Shown here: positions 41,688-54,186 of the stretch, piece by piece | Position numbering within the stretch: the first letter of the stretch is position 1 | How the letters are laid out: every line of letters begins with the position of its first letter | Assembly (NCBI RefSeq): GCF_022965805.1 | Contig: NW_027331344.1 | Location: forward strand, 36,001 to 100,000 | Source of the DNA: Primulina eburnea | Lineage: Eukaryota; Streptophyta; Magnoliopsida; Lamiales; Gesneriaceae | Direction: 5' to 3' | Length of the DNA: 64,000 nt | Program-made: the position numbers and the translations under genes | The notes under the pieces: model-generated | Told to the model about the DNA's origin: nothing | Seen by the model: the letters and a program-made list of their open reading frames with translations, nothing else | Database searches by the model: none

Positions 41688-43875
41688 CGTAAGGCCCGAG
41701 GATTGGATTACCGTAATCTGAAATGATTTGAGTATAATTATCGTAATCTGAGATGGTTATTGATTATGAATTGATATAATTATATACGGGCTATTACGAG
41801 ACTAGATTGGGTAAAGAATATGAATGATATGAGTTTTGGACAGAACAATTGGCGCCCGAGCGGTAGAAAGTAACCGCCCGAGCGCCAAAGCTCAACAAGG
41901 TGTGTTTCGGGCAGAGAAGGTGGCGCCCGGGCGGTAGTTTCTGACCGCCCGAGCGCCAATGATACATGGTGAGGGCCGAATACCTCGCGCTCGGGCGGAA
42001 ATTTATTACCTCCCGAGCGCCGAGCAAAATGGAGGAAAAGTTGACACGTTCCTTTTTTCATGCAATGTGTAAGTATATATATATATAAGCAACGTCAAAT
42101 TCCCTCAGATTTAGAAAGGGGTCGCAGAAGCTTTGTGGAAACCCTTACGCCTTTTTATTTCAATCCGTCCGTCAGATTTTGAATCTGAGTACAGTACCGA
42201 GTTCCTATCAACGTAGGCTATAACTGGACGTAAGTTTTGCTACGTTTTGATATGTTCTGAAATTATACTATTGTCATAATTGAATAGGATTCATATATGA
42301 TGTTCATGTCATGTTAGACATCATAGAATCGAAGTCAGATTGAAGAACAAATTGATTATGTAATTGTTATGATTTTCGGAGTCGATTTGACTGAGAATTT
42401 ATATCAGATATGTATGGTTATCGAGATTTTGACTGGTATCGATATTGATTATGAGTTCAGGTATTATATCTGTGATGTTTGGACTGACGGGGTTATTAAG
42501 ACTGTATTGTTATGCCGTCGAAACATCAGTTGATTGATATTGAACAGATTCGATAGTGATTTTGATTATATCGTGATATCGTCGATATGGATTAGATTGT
42601 GTCTTGACTTGACATTGATCAGATTATGTGTTGATTTGAGTATTGATCAGAACAGGTATTGACTTGAGTTGTTTATTGATATTATATCTGTTCGGTATTG
42701 TTATTACCAGATTGAGAATGGACCGAGATAGAGTCGGGACTTCTTCTTCTTCTTCTTCTTCTGAGCAAGAAGATAAAGGTATAAATTAATGTTGAGTTGG
42801 GATTGCACAACTCGAGTGAGGTTTGACTCGAGTTTCCCTAAATCACATACTTTACTTTATTGCATTGGTATTTGCAATTGAATGCGATTGATATTTTGGT
42901 CTATGGATTTATAGACAATGTATGTCTTGAGTCGTAAGCGGATATGCTTAGTCGTAGACATTTCATCTTGTGACAGAAGGGCCGGATAGTGAGGACTCGT
43001 CACTGGCCCATTGCACTTTGTCACAGGACATGATATTGGTGATAGGACCACCGTCCATGACGGATAGGTCAGGACACTGGATGTTTGGTTATATCGACGT
43101 GGATAGAACTGGAGTCTTTTCTATTACTGTTGGTCGATATAGGAATACCACATCTGGAAACCGGGATCCCTAGGCTAGGATTGAGCCTAGTCTAAAACGT
43201 GGAGTCACGAGTCTGAGTGACGATTATATTGATTTATATTATTGACGTTGATTATTTTCCTGAATATGGTTCATGTTCCTTGCTGTTCCTGATATTGATA
43301 CATGTTTAGAATAAGAGTTATTCTTGGTATTGAGTATGTTCCTGATATTGATACATGCTTAGAATAGAATTTATTCTGGATATTGAATTATGTTCCGGAT
43401 TAGGGTACATGTACAGAATATGATTTATTCTTGTAATTGATTTATATCATGATTTTGATATATGATAGGATTTTCTGTTATATGCTTTTATATTGTTTAT
43501 ATGATGGCATGTATACATGATTTATACTGGGATATTTATATCTCACCGGAGTTATCCGGCTGTTGTCTTGTTTGTATGTGTGCATGACAACAGGTGGGAC
43601 AGGATAAGGGTCAGGAAGAGAACGAGGCTGGACTAGATAGCGTGGAGATCCGGGCTTCAGAAGCAACTTAGGATTCAGTACTGATATGTAATTGAACCTA
43701 GTTGAATTATTGTAGATAACGTCAGATTTGTATGTCTATGTTTAATATGTAATTTGAATTTAATTACATTACGTTTCCGTTGTGTAATTTAGAAAAAAAT
43801 TAGACCCTGTTTATTATAAGTGATTAATTAGTCCCAATGACGATTAAGAACTGGATTAGCTTCCGGGTCCCCACA
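41688..43875 (+). repeat. 3-prime LTR of the nested gypsy element
   Basis: Nearly identical to 35752-37940. Its first base is C instead of T (CGTAAGGCCC), destroying the terminal TG. The dyad array is at 41851-42021; its arms lack two C/T-type changes seen in the left LTR at CpG positions. Confidence 0.93.
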
Positions 43876-45180
43876 ATATTGATGGAAAGCATGAGATAAA
43901 AATCTTCTCACAAGTGGGATCAAATTATGCAACAAATAAAGTTACCAAAGGAGTGGCAGTTTTACCATGCTCTAATATTTTGACCATATCTCTCAAATTA
44001 CTTGGTCAAATAGTTTGAAAAAATTACCACAACTAGACAACTTAATTATCCACATGTTTCTTTTTATGTGAAGAAACAAATTCGAAGAAGAAGATTTTCA
44101 AAAGTGATGTGTATTAAAATATTAATTTCTTGGAACACCAATGAAGACTTATGTGTAAAAAATAATATTTTATTTGTGGTTGTCTCCCCAAATTTGGTTA
44201 TAAATAGGGGTGCATTGTAATGTATTGAGATATCTCTCATTCTATGAACAAATCTTTGAGTTCATAATATTTCTCTCTATATTTTTCTTTTATTTCTTCA
44301 TTTAAATATAATTAGCATGTTAATTTCATATTCAAAGTTTTACACTTTGAATAATGAATAGCTAACTTCCTAAAGTTGAGATGATAAGGTGAAACTCTTG
44401 GCATGATAATAAGGTTATTAAAAGGTAAGAATCTATGTTTTATATTATTTAATCATTATTATTATTTATGTTATATTTATTTCTTTAAGCATTTTTATAC
44501 CCTCCTTATAAGTGGGAGTTTTGATTTATTGTTGCTATATGATACACTAAATTCTTGGAATCATTTAAATGTTAATTTGGTATTACCAACCATTTAAAGT
44601 GGATGCCTTGATTTATTATATGTAAATATATTATAATATTAAATTCTGGGAACCATTTAACTTAGATTCCTTGATTTACTATATATAAATATATCATAAT
44701 AATATTTTCTTTGTACCATTTAAATGTTAGTTTGGTTTTACCAACCATTTAAAGTGGGAACCTTGATTTAGTGTTTATAAATATATATATATAGTACAAT
44801 AAATACTTGATCACATTTATAAGTTTTGGTATATATTATATATTTATGAGATAATAATTTATAACATAATATAAATATGATTATTTAATATATTGGAACC
44901 ATTTAATTAAGTGGATTTCAATATTGTTCGTTAATGTTAACTTTATTAAAATACCAAGAGTGGATCCTTTAATCTCAACTACTTAAATTAAAATTTGAAC
45001 AATCATTAAATATTCAAACATTTAAAATTAAAAAGAAACAAAAACAAAAACAAAACAAAAAGACATTGTAGTGGACTTGTAATTACCTTAGCTTCCCTGT
45101 TGATACGATATTCGGACTCACCGAATTATATTACTTGTGGACAACCTGCTCTTGGGAGTGCAACAATCATAGTCGCAGCA
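43876..45180 (+). repeat. 3-prime LTR of the Athila element, right piece
   Basis: It continues the LTR from 35751 after the ATATT duplication and ends GTCGCAGCA, followed by AATAG at 45181-45185. Confidence 0.92.
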
Positions 45181-46551
45181 AATAGCATATTGGTAACCAG
45201 TTAAAAACAAATAAATCCATAAATTCAAATATACAGTAAAATATGGCCAATAATTTGTGACATGCACAACATGATGCAATATACAAATAAATCATTAGTT
45301 TATAAACTACACTGTAAATTCAAGACCAAATTCCAAAATCTATTATTGAAGAAATCGGTAGGTAAAACCTCTCGGTAGAAACAATACAGTTGAAATCCTC
45401 ACATCGATATCTTACTTTTCGTTTGGATTTCATTCCTAAACAAATATAATTTCCTATAAATACAATTTGAATTATTACATTGGTTAAAAACGGTAATTGG
45501 TGTTGGAATCTTTAAAAATCATTTTTATACAAAACTTATATCGGGTATTTTGGAATAAAGATTTAAAAATTCATAACCATTGAAATACAAGTCCAAAAAT
45601 CATCAAAATTTCTTGAAATTCCTAAAAATAGTGCATAATCATTAGGAAGTTGGAAACCAAAAAATCGGGGTGTCGTGTGAGATTCAAGCACCGGTGCGGC
45701 GACGCGTGTGGTTTCCTTAGCAACCATGTGTGGATGAAACTTTCCAGTATGATGTAATTTTAGACTATTTACTACTTTTATGTTGAACCCGTTTTAGATT
45801 CAAAATGGATCAACAACAGAATTTTAAAAATTAGAATGACTATCATGCTCATTTTGTATGACCAAAAGCAGTACTTCTTGCGACTTTTGGGATGATCGGC
45901 CGACATTTTGTAAACTAGGAAACATTTTGAACAATTTGTATTTCAAAACCCAAATTCGTTAAAGAAGAATGAGTAATTCAGCTTGAAATGGCTACCTAAA
46001 AAGTGGTTTTGTGGAATTTTTTCAAAAATTGTTCTACATGAACTTGAATTTTCTGGAAGATTTGGATAATCATAGTATTACACCTCTAGCATGTCATGAT
46101 TTCTAGATATGAAATGATTGTTGTATGAAAATTTGGATATTTTTGGACAACATTTGTTAATTTTTCTTTAATTTTCCCCACATTTGTCCACTCTAACTTC
46201 TCAGTATAACTTATCCTCTCTAAACCCACAAATTTAAATTACAGAGACGCAAATTGAGAATTTTCAAACTCTTTACCATGGTCGGTTTTGACCTTATCAA
46301 GAGTCATATTATGAAAATCTGTAACCCTGAATGTAGTGTTTTAAAAACATCAAATGTATCATATTTTTCTTGAAGAAAACTTACCCAAGTAAAATATGAG
46401 AAATCGTCAACACAGAAAAATGCCTATTTCTTACCAAACAGGCTCTTCAATTCCATTGGACCCATGAAATTGTGCAAGAGTTCAAGACACTATGTTGTCC
46501 CAAAGTAATGTAACAATTGGTGCGGAACACTGGTTTGCTTATCGTTATTGT
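45181..46551. repeat. block B segment after the Athila insertion
   Basis: It matches block A at about 7818-9100, starting AATAGCATATTGGTAACC. It includes the LTR-like non-coding stretch (the GC-rich patch at about 45665-45735) and, from about 46255, minus-strand copia integrase remains. It carries about 75 bases near 45795-45870 that block A lacks. Confidence 0.82.
46255..46551 (-). pseudogene. copia integrase remains (block B copy)
   Basis: Minus-strand counterpart of 8786-9097 (GPMELKSL-type and DDF/DELSRF-type text, with frameshifts). It is separated from the protease-side sequence by the CACTA-like element. Confidence 0.6.
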
Positions 46552-47408
46552 AGCTACAAATATCGCAAATAATATTAACGACAGATATATGCAAAACCGT
46601 CGCTAATTAATGACGGTTTGATAAACTACCGCTAAATTTAGCGACGGTTTGCTTTAAAGTCCGTCGCTAATTTTAGCGACGGTTTGCTTTAAAGTCCGTC
46701 GCTAATTTTAGCGACAGTTTTTTCATGATTTCCGTCGCTAATATTTTAGGTTAAATAAAAAAATTTACTTTTATTGATTTAATAAATCAAAAAAAATTTA
46801 CAATTTTACTATGCTAACAATATTCCTGATCTTAACTAAGGCTTAAAAATTCTTACCAAAAATTAAAGCGAAAAAATTTACCCTAAATCGAAACTAAAAT
46901 CGTGTAAGAGAAAATAATTTGAAGTGTTGTGAAGTGCTAAAATTGTGTAAGAGAGAAAAATTTTAAGTGTTGTGAAGTGGGTGAAAGAAAATGGATCGAA
47001 AACGCATGTATTTATAGACAGTTTGGGATGGTTATTGCTAAAACCACGCTTATAGCAACGGTTACTGGTAAAACCGTCGCTAATTATGGCGGTATTTGAA
47101 ACATGTTTACATTTTGCGACAGTTTTGTTTATAACCGTCGCTAGCTAAATTTAGCGACGGTTTTAGTTAAACTATCGCAAAATTTAAACATGCGAAGGTT
47201 TTACTTTAAATTGTCGCTAAAATTTAGCAGCGGATAAAAAATCGTCACTAAATGTAGCGACGACTTTAAGCAAAATCGTCGCTAAATATGGCAAAACTGT
47301 TGTTTTTGCTTAAAAAACGCTCTACGACAACGATTTTCACTAAAACCGTTGTTAAAAAGTTTTTTGACAACGTTTTGTGTATTGTTGATTAGGAAATTTC
47401 TTGTAGTG
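46552..47408. mobile_element. non-autonomous CACTA-like element
   Basis: The right end read inward is CACTACAAGAAATTTCC (47408 leftward), a CACTA-type terminus. The left end (near 46552, AGCTACAAATATCGC) is a decayed version. Both ends are packed with subterminal copies of AGCGACGGTTT/AAACCGTCGCT, at least a dozen in all, in both orientations. The middle (46750-47030) is AT-rich without a transposase. Block A lacks it; about 430 bases of block sequence (block A 9097-9525) are missing at its left side, so insertion or later excision removed host DNA. Confidence 0.75.
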
Positions 47409-49357
47409 TCAACATAGTCAGTGAGGTGTTCTTTGGACCCAGTCATGTGGCATGAGCACCCACTGTCAAAATACAATATACCTGAAATGTTAGTGTTTAA
47501 TAACGTATAAATGACATTTTATCGAATTCGAGGTTTCTTGGCTGCTGTGTTGCACTTGGTGTTGGGCAACATGCAATTTGCATGCCAGTACATGTAGTCA
47601 TCTGTCAGTTTAAAACAAAAAGGTTTGATGTTATCTGACTTAGGAGTGTAATGGGAAATAAAACGACACTTTCTTTGTTTCGGCTTTTGGATTGAATCTG
47701 GCTTCTTGGTCGGAGGAGTCTTCACCGCAAGATCGATCTTAGAGGGGATCAGAGTCACTTTCTTTTCCTTTACAAAAACAGTTGATTGTGATCCAGAGTT
47801 GGAAGTTTCTCCATGTTCATATGTACTTTTTACGTATCCAAGACCAGCTCTATTGTGCTTTCCCATCATTAGAATTGAATCAAGTTTTGTTGAACTCGAG
47901 TTGAATTTTGCAAGTGTTTTTGAGGCCTTATCAAGATCATCCTTGATTTTGCAAAGCTACAGTTCCTTTCTACTTAGCACAACTTCAAGTCGAGACACAC
48001 ACTATTTCAGACAGCATTTTATTTTAATTTATTTTTATCCAATCTTCATATAGCTCTTCATACAATGTATGTGCACTTTCTAAGGTGATTTCATCATAAT
48101 GAACATCTTAGATTTCTTGATTGTTCGAGTTAACGTGAGTTTTAGCATTGAAACACAAAGATTTCGAAGTGGTGTTATGACGAGGTGTTGAACACCTAAA
48201 GGGTTGACTTGCAGCCAGCATTTTTCCTTCAAAATAGCAGACAAGGAGGAGTGATCTTCTCCTTTAATGGATTCCAGTTCTTCTTCCGAGTCGTCATCAC
48301 TCAAGGAGACTGTCATGCATTTTTCTTATGAATTCTGCTGGCATATTCAGTTGCGTAATGGAAAAATCCAGAACAATCTCTGCATTATACCGAATCTAGT
48401 TTTTTAAGATATGGTCAAGCCATCAATTCATTCCTCGTCCTAAGGTGTACTTGAAAAGTGCAGGCCTCTTGTTCTTTTCAGAAACAACAGACAGTTTGAT
48501 TCGGTGGTTGAATTATTTCATTTTTGTCTCTCATTCTTTTTTAGATAATCACCAAATTTATTTATAATCAACGAGATCGAATCTTCACATAGGTAAGACT
48601 CATTGGCTTCCCAAATTAAGTCATCGAAGGAATCGTTAGAAATCTGCATTGCAACGGTCTTCTTTTTTCTCTTTTTGTAAGTCTAGATTCATCTTGAATG
48701 TTCAGAGCGAGCTTATCAAATCTTCCAGATTAAGCATAGAAGTATCCATAGACTCGTCAATAGCACAAATTTTAATGTTGAAGCATTGTAGAATGGATCT
48801 CAGACCTTGCTAAACAGTTTTTCATTTGACATAAGATTACCGAGACTAAAAGCTTCATTCACAATTTCACATGGTCTTCAATCATATTAAACAATAGTCT
48901 ATGTCTTTTCCATTCCCAAGCTTTCAAATTTCGAGGTCAACATCCTTAGTTTGGTTCGGCGTACACTCTTAGATCCTTCGCAGTATTTCTAAAGAATATC
49001 CCATGCATCTTTGGTAGATATGCAATTTGTGATTAGGGTAAACATGTTGCCATCAACAGAAGTGAAAACAGACTTAAGTGCTTTCGAGTTCAAAGTCGAG
49101 GTTTGGAATTCATCTATTGTCCACGCACTCTCTGGTGTGATGTGACTATCTCCGTCACCGTCGACAATTCTAGGAGGATACCAAGAATCCAAAACTCGTT
49201 GCCAAGACCTTTCCTCAATTGATTTATTGTAAACTATAATCTTGACATTCCAAAGTGCATAGTTGGATCCATCTAGAATCAATGGTCGAAAAGCAGAGTT
49301 AATAGACAACACATCTTGCACTTTTTCTAGTGTATACAAGAAAATAACCAGAATCAA
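47409..49357 (-). pseudogene. copia gag and protease remains (block B copy)
   Basis: Minus-strand pieces: 49357-48989 gag N-terminus (122 codons; LDGSNYALWNVKI, ITPESAWTIDEFQTST, FTLITNCISTKDAWDIL), then broken gag to about 48320, 48316-48080 (SDDDSEEELESIKGEDHSSL), 47869-47519 (FVKEKKVTLIPSK, HYTPKSDNIKPFCFKLTDDY) and the WYFDSGCSCHMTGS-type segment at about 47476-47409, cut by the CACTA-like element inside HLTDYV. The first gag piece is less damaged here than in block A. Confidence 0.8.
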
Positions 49358-49385
49358 TACTTATAATTACAAGAGTTGGATCTGA

Positions 49386-50696
49386 TACCACTTGTAAGAA
49401 TTGTAAACATAAAAGTGTAAAAAAAAATTAATTTGTGTGTATCAAATTTGGGTGTTTTGTATCGGTGTTGACAACACCTGTTTACAACATGCAGAGGAAT
49501 GAATTATTTATCACACACATAAAATTTAATGACCAGAATAAGACTGATTAAATTATGTACGATGCCTCAGGGCAAAATAATCACCAAAAAACTTGTAATT
49601 CGTTTAAAAAATCCAATACTAGTGACACGTATAAAAACAACATTCATTGACAACTCAAGGAAATAAATTGCATCTAAATAGATCAAATGAAATCACAGAT
49701 GCAAATATTGTGTTGTGTAAAATGGAAACCGCCAAGAACTCTTCAACCAACACTCCACACGAGTGTTGTTCTTCAAGTGTCTTCAAAGCGGATCGAAAAC
49801 ACATCAAATCAATATATTGATCATGAAAACCCTTCTGATAAAAAAAATCATCAGCACCCGCTATTTTCTTTCTGTATCAAAAACCACACAGCGGCCGCAC
49901 CTTGCTCTCTGTTTTTTATCATTTCTTTGACCTAAGGTTTATTCCATAAAAGAGTACTAAGGTATATGGAAACAAGAGTTTCATTAGGAATAAAACTCTT
50001 TTAATCAAATATATAGTATCTAGGAATAAATACCAAATTAGAAATAAATCTTGTTAGTTCACGAATGCAAAACTCTATATATATATAATATTTCCATATT
50101 ATAAAACCGAAATATTAATTAAGGAAGAAGATATTCCTTTAAGATACGTTGAACTCAAGCCGTTTAAGTTAAAGGATTATGACATATTATCCTACCAACT
50201 ACGAATGACAGATTGTTTCCTAAAATGTCCAAAGTTAATCAAATTTTTAGAAGCTACAAGGGCTGAAAGAAAAATCTTAGGGAAAATAAATGACATTTAT
50301 TATAGTGTACGATGCTGATAGTGACAATTTCATTTGTCCAAAACAAGTACAGATGATTTTATCATTATTCGATCGTTGAAACTTTTCAACTATAAAAATG
50401 TAGATTCAATATTGAAGAACTAATGAGTCCACCATGATTATTATAAGATTAATCTTTTAAGTTTGGATTAATTCTATATTTCCGAGGATTATTTTTTAAG
50501 ATGCTCACTTATATCACATGCATATCAGAATATATAAGATTTTTCAAGTATCACTTTCTGCTACCCTAAAACTCAAGCTATTCAATATAACCGTTGGTTT
50601 TTGTGTTTTTGTCTGCTGAACCGAGGGTTATTAAACATCGAGAAGTTGTAAAGTGATTATCAAGTGCTTCAACTTAGGTAGGAATACTCAAGTCCT
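49386..50696. repeat. copia LTR remains of block B with PBS
   Basis: The minus-strand PBS TGGTATCAGATCC is at 49386-49398 and the LTR end TCTTACAAG precedes it. To the right lies minus LTR sequence, then from about 50100 a plus-strand SIRE LTR with a TATA-like ACTATAAAAATG near 50390. The solo LTR at 50697 interrupts the plus LTR. Confidence 0.6.
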
Positions 50697-53600
50697 TGAA
50701 ACGTTTGCCCTTTTTATTGCTTTAAAAGTACTAGAATTTTTTATTTTTTTAAAAACCTACCTAGCATCGGCCAAACCACCAAAAATTACATAAAATATTT
50801 TGGACATCATTTTAAAATAAAACAACCAACTTTATAATTGAGAAATAAAGCCCATACTACAATCTCTCAAAAACCTCTCAAAACATGAATAAAAAGTCGT
50901 AAAATAATTTTAACATAACTTGAAATCATAAATCATAACTAGTGCGGAAAACTAGCGTCGGTCCTCGGGTTATATGCACCTTCAGTCCAGCAAAGTCAAC
51001 CATCAAAACCTCCATTATCATAATTATCATAATCACCTACATTAATTACACCTAGTGATTCTAAAGACTCAACACGTCATATTCTTGATAACGAGTAATA
51101 CGTATAAAACCAAAAGCAACAATGAAAAAATACGTGTACTTAAAATATAATTTTGCATAAACTTCAAACATGAACATTTTCGTAAACCTTTTTATGAAGC
51201 ATGAACTTTAAATAGAAATATTTTCATAATGGTGCATCAACTTTACACATAAATATTTTCATGACATGCATAGCATAAACCTTAACCTTTTCCCTTTCCT
51301 CAAAACATAACATAAAACATTTTATCATGATCATAACATTTTCCTTTTCCTTTTCCTTTTCCTTTGTTGAATTCAGATCGTTAATTGTGACCTTCCTCAA
51401 ACCTCAAAAGTCGATGGATCCATCTACATGTAACCACAGTACTATGCGGAGAGAACATTAGCGACATTCTCACCCGTCAATTGAGCCTTGGCCTATCCTC
51501 TTTCGAATGGAAATACGATCGTCGGGCTCCCTCTGGGGCCTTTTCTCATAAATGGGCTCCCTCTGGGCCTTCTCCCCTCACGATATTCTCATTTTTACCT
51601 CAAACCTCATATCCTTATATTCGTAATAATGGAAGTACGATCGTCGGGCTCCCACTAGGACCGTCGCCCTCACGATATCTCCAACAGTATCAAATTAGTC
51701 ACAATTACTTCACTTCCTTCAACGTATTACATTCACATCACTTTATAAAATCATGCATAACATAACATTTTTGTTTTTGAAACCAAGCATACGACATGTC
51801 TTTTAAATGTCTTCCTTAAATCATAAAAATCCCATAGACATTTAAAAATCTTAATTAATCATGAACATTTCATAAACATTTAAAAATAATCATAATCTCA
51901 TAAAAATAGCATTTAGAGCACTGCCATGACGTTTACTAATTTTTATGTGTAAAAAGACCGTTTTACCCCTAGACGTAAAGTTCCTTGATTATGATTTTTT
52001 CTTAAATTCATTGACTCTAACATGTCCCAAATATTTATTTAAGCCTAAATTAATTTTCCCATAATATTATTTAGCTTAAACATTAAACTTTTTCATTTAT
52101 CTTTAATTAATTGTTTTGACGGTGTTTTAATCCTGAAAAATCTCAAACTTTAATATAAAATTCCTAGATTCAAAATTTAGTATTTTTATATTACTTTAGC
52201 CATTATGAACCCTGAATCGACCCCCATGAGCCGTTTTTAATTTTGTTTTAGTTTAAAAACCCTAATATTATACATAAACTTCGACCCCGAGCCATCTTTC
52301 GATTTTCTCGAGTCACCCCCGAATCAAGTTGATCCAAACCCTCACCAATGCCCTAGGGTACACTATTGGACCTTTAGATCCCTTAGAAACACACCAAACC
52401 CAGAAACGAAATCCCCTACTCCCCACCTATGCTGGCCGAGAGTTGCAAACAGCAAGAACTTTAGTTTCTTGTGTCTAGGACCTAACCAACGATCCCAGCC
52501 CCTGAACCAACAAATTGTGCACTTCCCTACGACCCTTAGGACTCGCCTTAGCCCAGCCCTGAGCCCTGGACCGAGACCTCACTCCCCTGGAAGTCGCGCG
52601 CCCCTTGCACGATTCTGTATAGAATCTCGGGTAGGAGTCCTTGTGTATCAGGAGTCCTCCCAGCCCTCAAACCCGAGTCCTAGCTTGGCTAGGACTCTAC
52701 TCTAGACTTAACCAAGCCCCTAGCCAGCCCTGAACCCAAGCCAAGGCCAGCCCTTCCCATTATTCATGAAACCAGAACCCTTAAACCCCTTGACAGCAAA
52801 CCGATTTTCCCTCACTAACTTTGTGTTTGCCGTGAGTTGGGTGTGTTTGTGGGACTCTAATACATATAAGAACTTTCCTTGATCATCACTTAATATCATG
52901 GCAGCACCTTCACGCAAAAGAACAAGATTTCGAACCACACTTCATGAGTACAAATCATGCATGGATAATATTTCAAAAATAGCAACATAAACATCATCCT
53001 TTCCATAATAAAAATGTTTAAAACGATATTATGATGTGATAGACGAGAAAAGTAAGAATTAAGGCGTGTTTTTCCGTTTTATAAGCATTAATTAACGTTG
53101 ACGACGAAGAACGGCGATGCGGAGGGCCCAAACTCAATTTCCCTTGAAACTTTCTCAAAATTTTCCTCTTCAAGTATTGAATGTGTGTGTGCCGTGTGGT
53201 TGAAGAGTTTTGGAAGAATAATATTCAGAAAAGAGGCATGAATATGAGTAGGGTTTTAGTTGATTAACATTTTAAATAGCTAATTAAATTATTAACTAGG
53301 CTTAGGCCTATTAAGCCACTAAACTAAGCATTAGTCTTAATTAGGATTTAATAAAATATTATCAAAGTTTTTGTTAAAATAAATTTGTGAATTTATTAGC
53401 CGGGTTGCCAAAAAGCTCGCATTTTTATTGAAAAACCAATACCGATAAAATTTACGTCCTGACGTATAAAATCACCTCAAAACCCCATATTTTCAAAAAT
53501 AAGAATAGCATCACCCTTATTTTAAATAATTAAAAACAAAAACCAATGAAAACATTTTCTAATTTTTATCCCTCGGTCCCCGTTCCTCGATCGCAACTCG

Positions 53601-53775
53601 AATAACCTTTAAAAATACATTTTAATGCAACCATGTAGAAAAATATATTTTAAACATGTAAATATGCACAACATAATTAATTAATGTAATTAAAACATTT
53701 AATTAAAATACAAAGGAATTTATTAACTCAAATGCATGTGGTTCGTGTGGACCTTCAAATTTTCGGGGCGTTAGA
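50697..53775 (-). repeat. 3.08 kb solo LTR, Ty3/gypsy-like
   Basis: Block A reads through here (AAGTCATATTTAAG), while block B has 3079 extra bases flanked by GTCCT (50692-50696) and GCCCT (53776-53780). On the minus strand it begins TCTAACGCCCCGAAAATTTG, typical of gypsy LTRs that begin TGTAACGCCCC, with the second base changed, and ends AAACGTTTCA. No PBS, PPT or coding frame is present, so it is a solo LTR. Inside are a CCTTTT microsatellite (51339-51365) and a partly repeated stretch with CGATCGTCGGGCTCC (51518 and 51640). Confidence 0.75.
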
Positions 53776-54167
53776 GCCCTAGTTTAAGTGAGTTGTTAAA
53801 AGATATTGTAAAACCAAAGTCTTTCAGTGGATTCCTTTCTGACTAGAAGAAATGGTGACATAGGATTGTTTATATTCGAACATCCATAAAATACTTGTTT
53901 TAATTTTTTACGCACTTTAGATTATTGCATAGTGTTATCCAGTTGTCTCTTGTTAACAGTTGCTTGCATTGATTATATAACTTATCACCAGTCAAACCAG
54001 ACTGTTTCCATATTTATTTATTTTCAATGGTCAGTGAAACTAGCCGTTCTAGAATATTTGTTTTAATAGCCTTACAAATGTTAATACAACTGGTTTTTTC
54101 GAAAATATTTAATAGATTTTATTCACCAATCTAACTATGTTATGATCCCAAAAAGTGATATCAGATA
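53776..54167 (+). repeat. end of plus-strand SIRE LTR and primer-site-like sequence
   Basis: It resumes the LTR (TTTAAGTGAGTTG, AGTCTTTCAGTGGATTCC, GGTGACATAGGA) shared with block A to 53988, then continues alone to GTGATATCAGATAGG (54155-54167), a decayed tRNA-Met primer site just before gag. Confidence 0.6.
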
Positions 54168-54186
54168 GGGTTTTTCTTGAACTCTG

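Larger units (their letters stand above)
35752..43875 (+). mobile_element. nested Ty3/gypsy element, gag-only, recent insertion
   Basis: It is flanked by ATATT (35747-35751 and 43876-43880) inside the Athila right LTR. LTRs 35752-37940 and 41688-43875 (2189 and 2188 bases) differ at about 20 sites by eye, about 1 percent. PBS 37946-37957; gag frame 38395-39309; pol present only as heavily decayed remains; PPT 41675-41687. The contrast of young LTRs and old pol decay suggests a non-autonomous lineage. Confidence 0.93.
28560..45180 (+). mobile_element. Athila-type Ty3/gypsy retrotransposon, interrupted
   Basis: It is flanked by AATAG (28555-28559 and 45181-45185), and block A gives the empty site. 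LTRs begin TGATAAAG and end GTCGCAACA/GTCGCAGCA. The PBS and pol motifs fit the Athila group. The integrase domain is missing. The right LTR is split by the nested gypsy element 35752-43875. Without it the element is about 8.5 kb. Confidence 0.92.
13561..53988. repeat. block B: second copy of block A, expanded by nested insertions
   Basis: The original block sequence survives as segments 13561-13799, 26546-26658, 28020-28559, 45181-46551, 47409-50696 and 53776-53988. These match 6945-13018 in the same order and orientation. The gaps are filled by a SIRE copia element, a Cassandra-like element, an Athila element with a nested gypsy element, a CACTA-like element and a solo LTR. For example, block A reads straight through ATCAGTAATAG-CATATCGG (near 7812-7830) where block B carries the Athila element between AATAG duplications. 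Confidence 0.88.
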
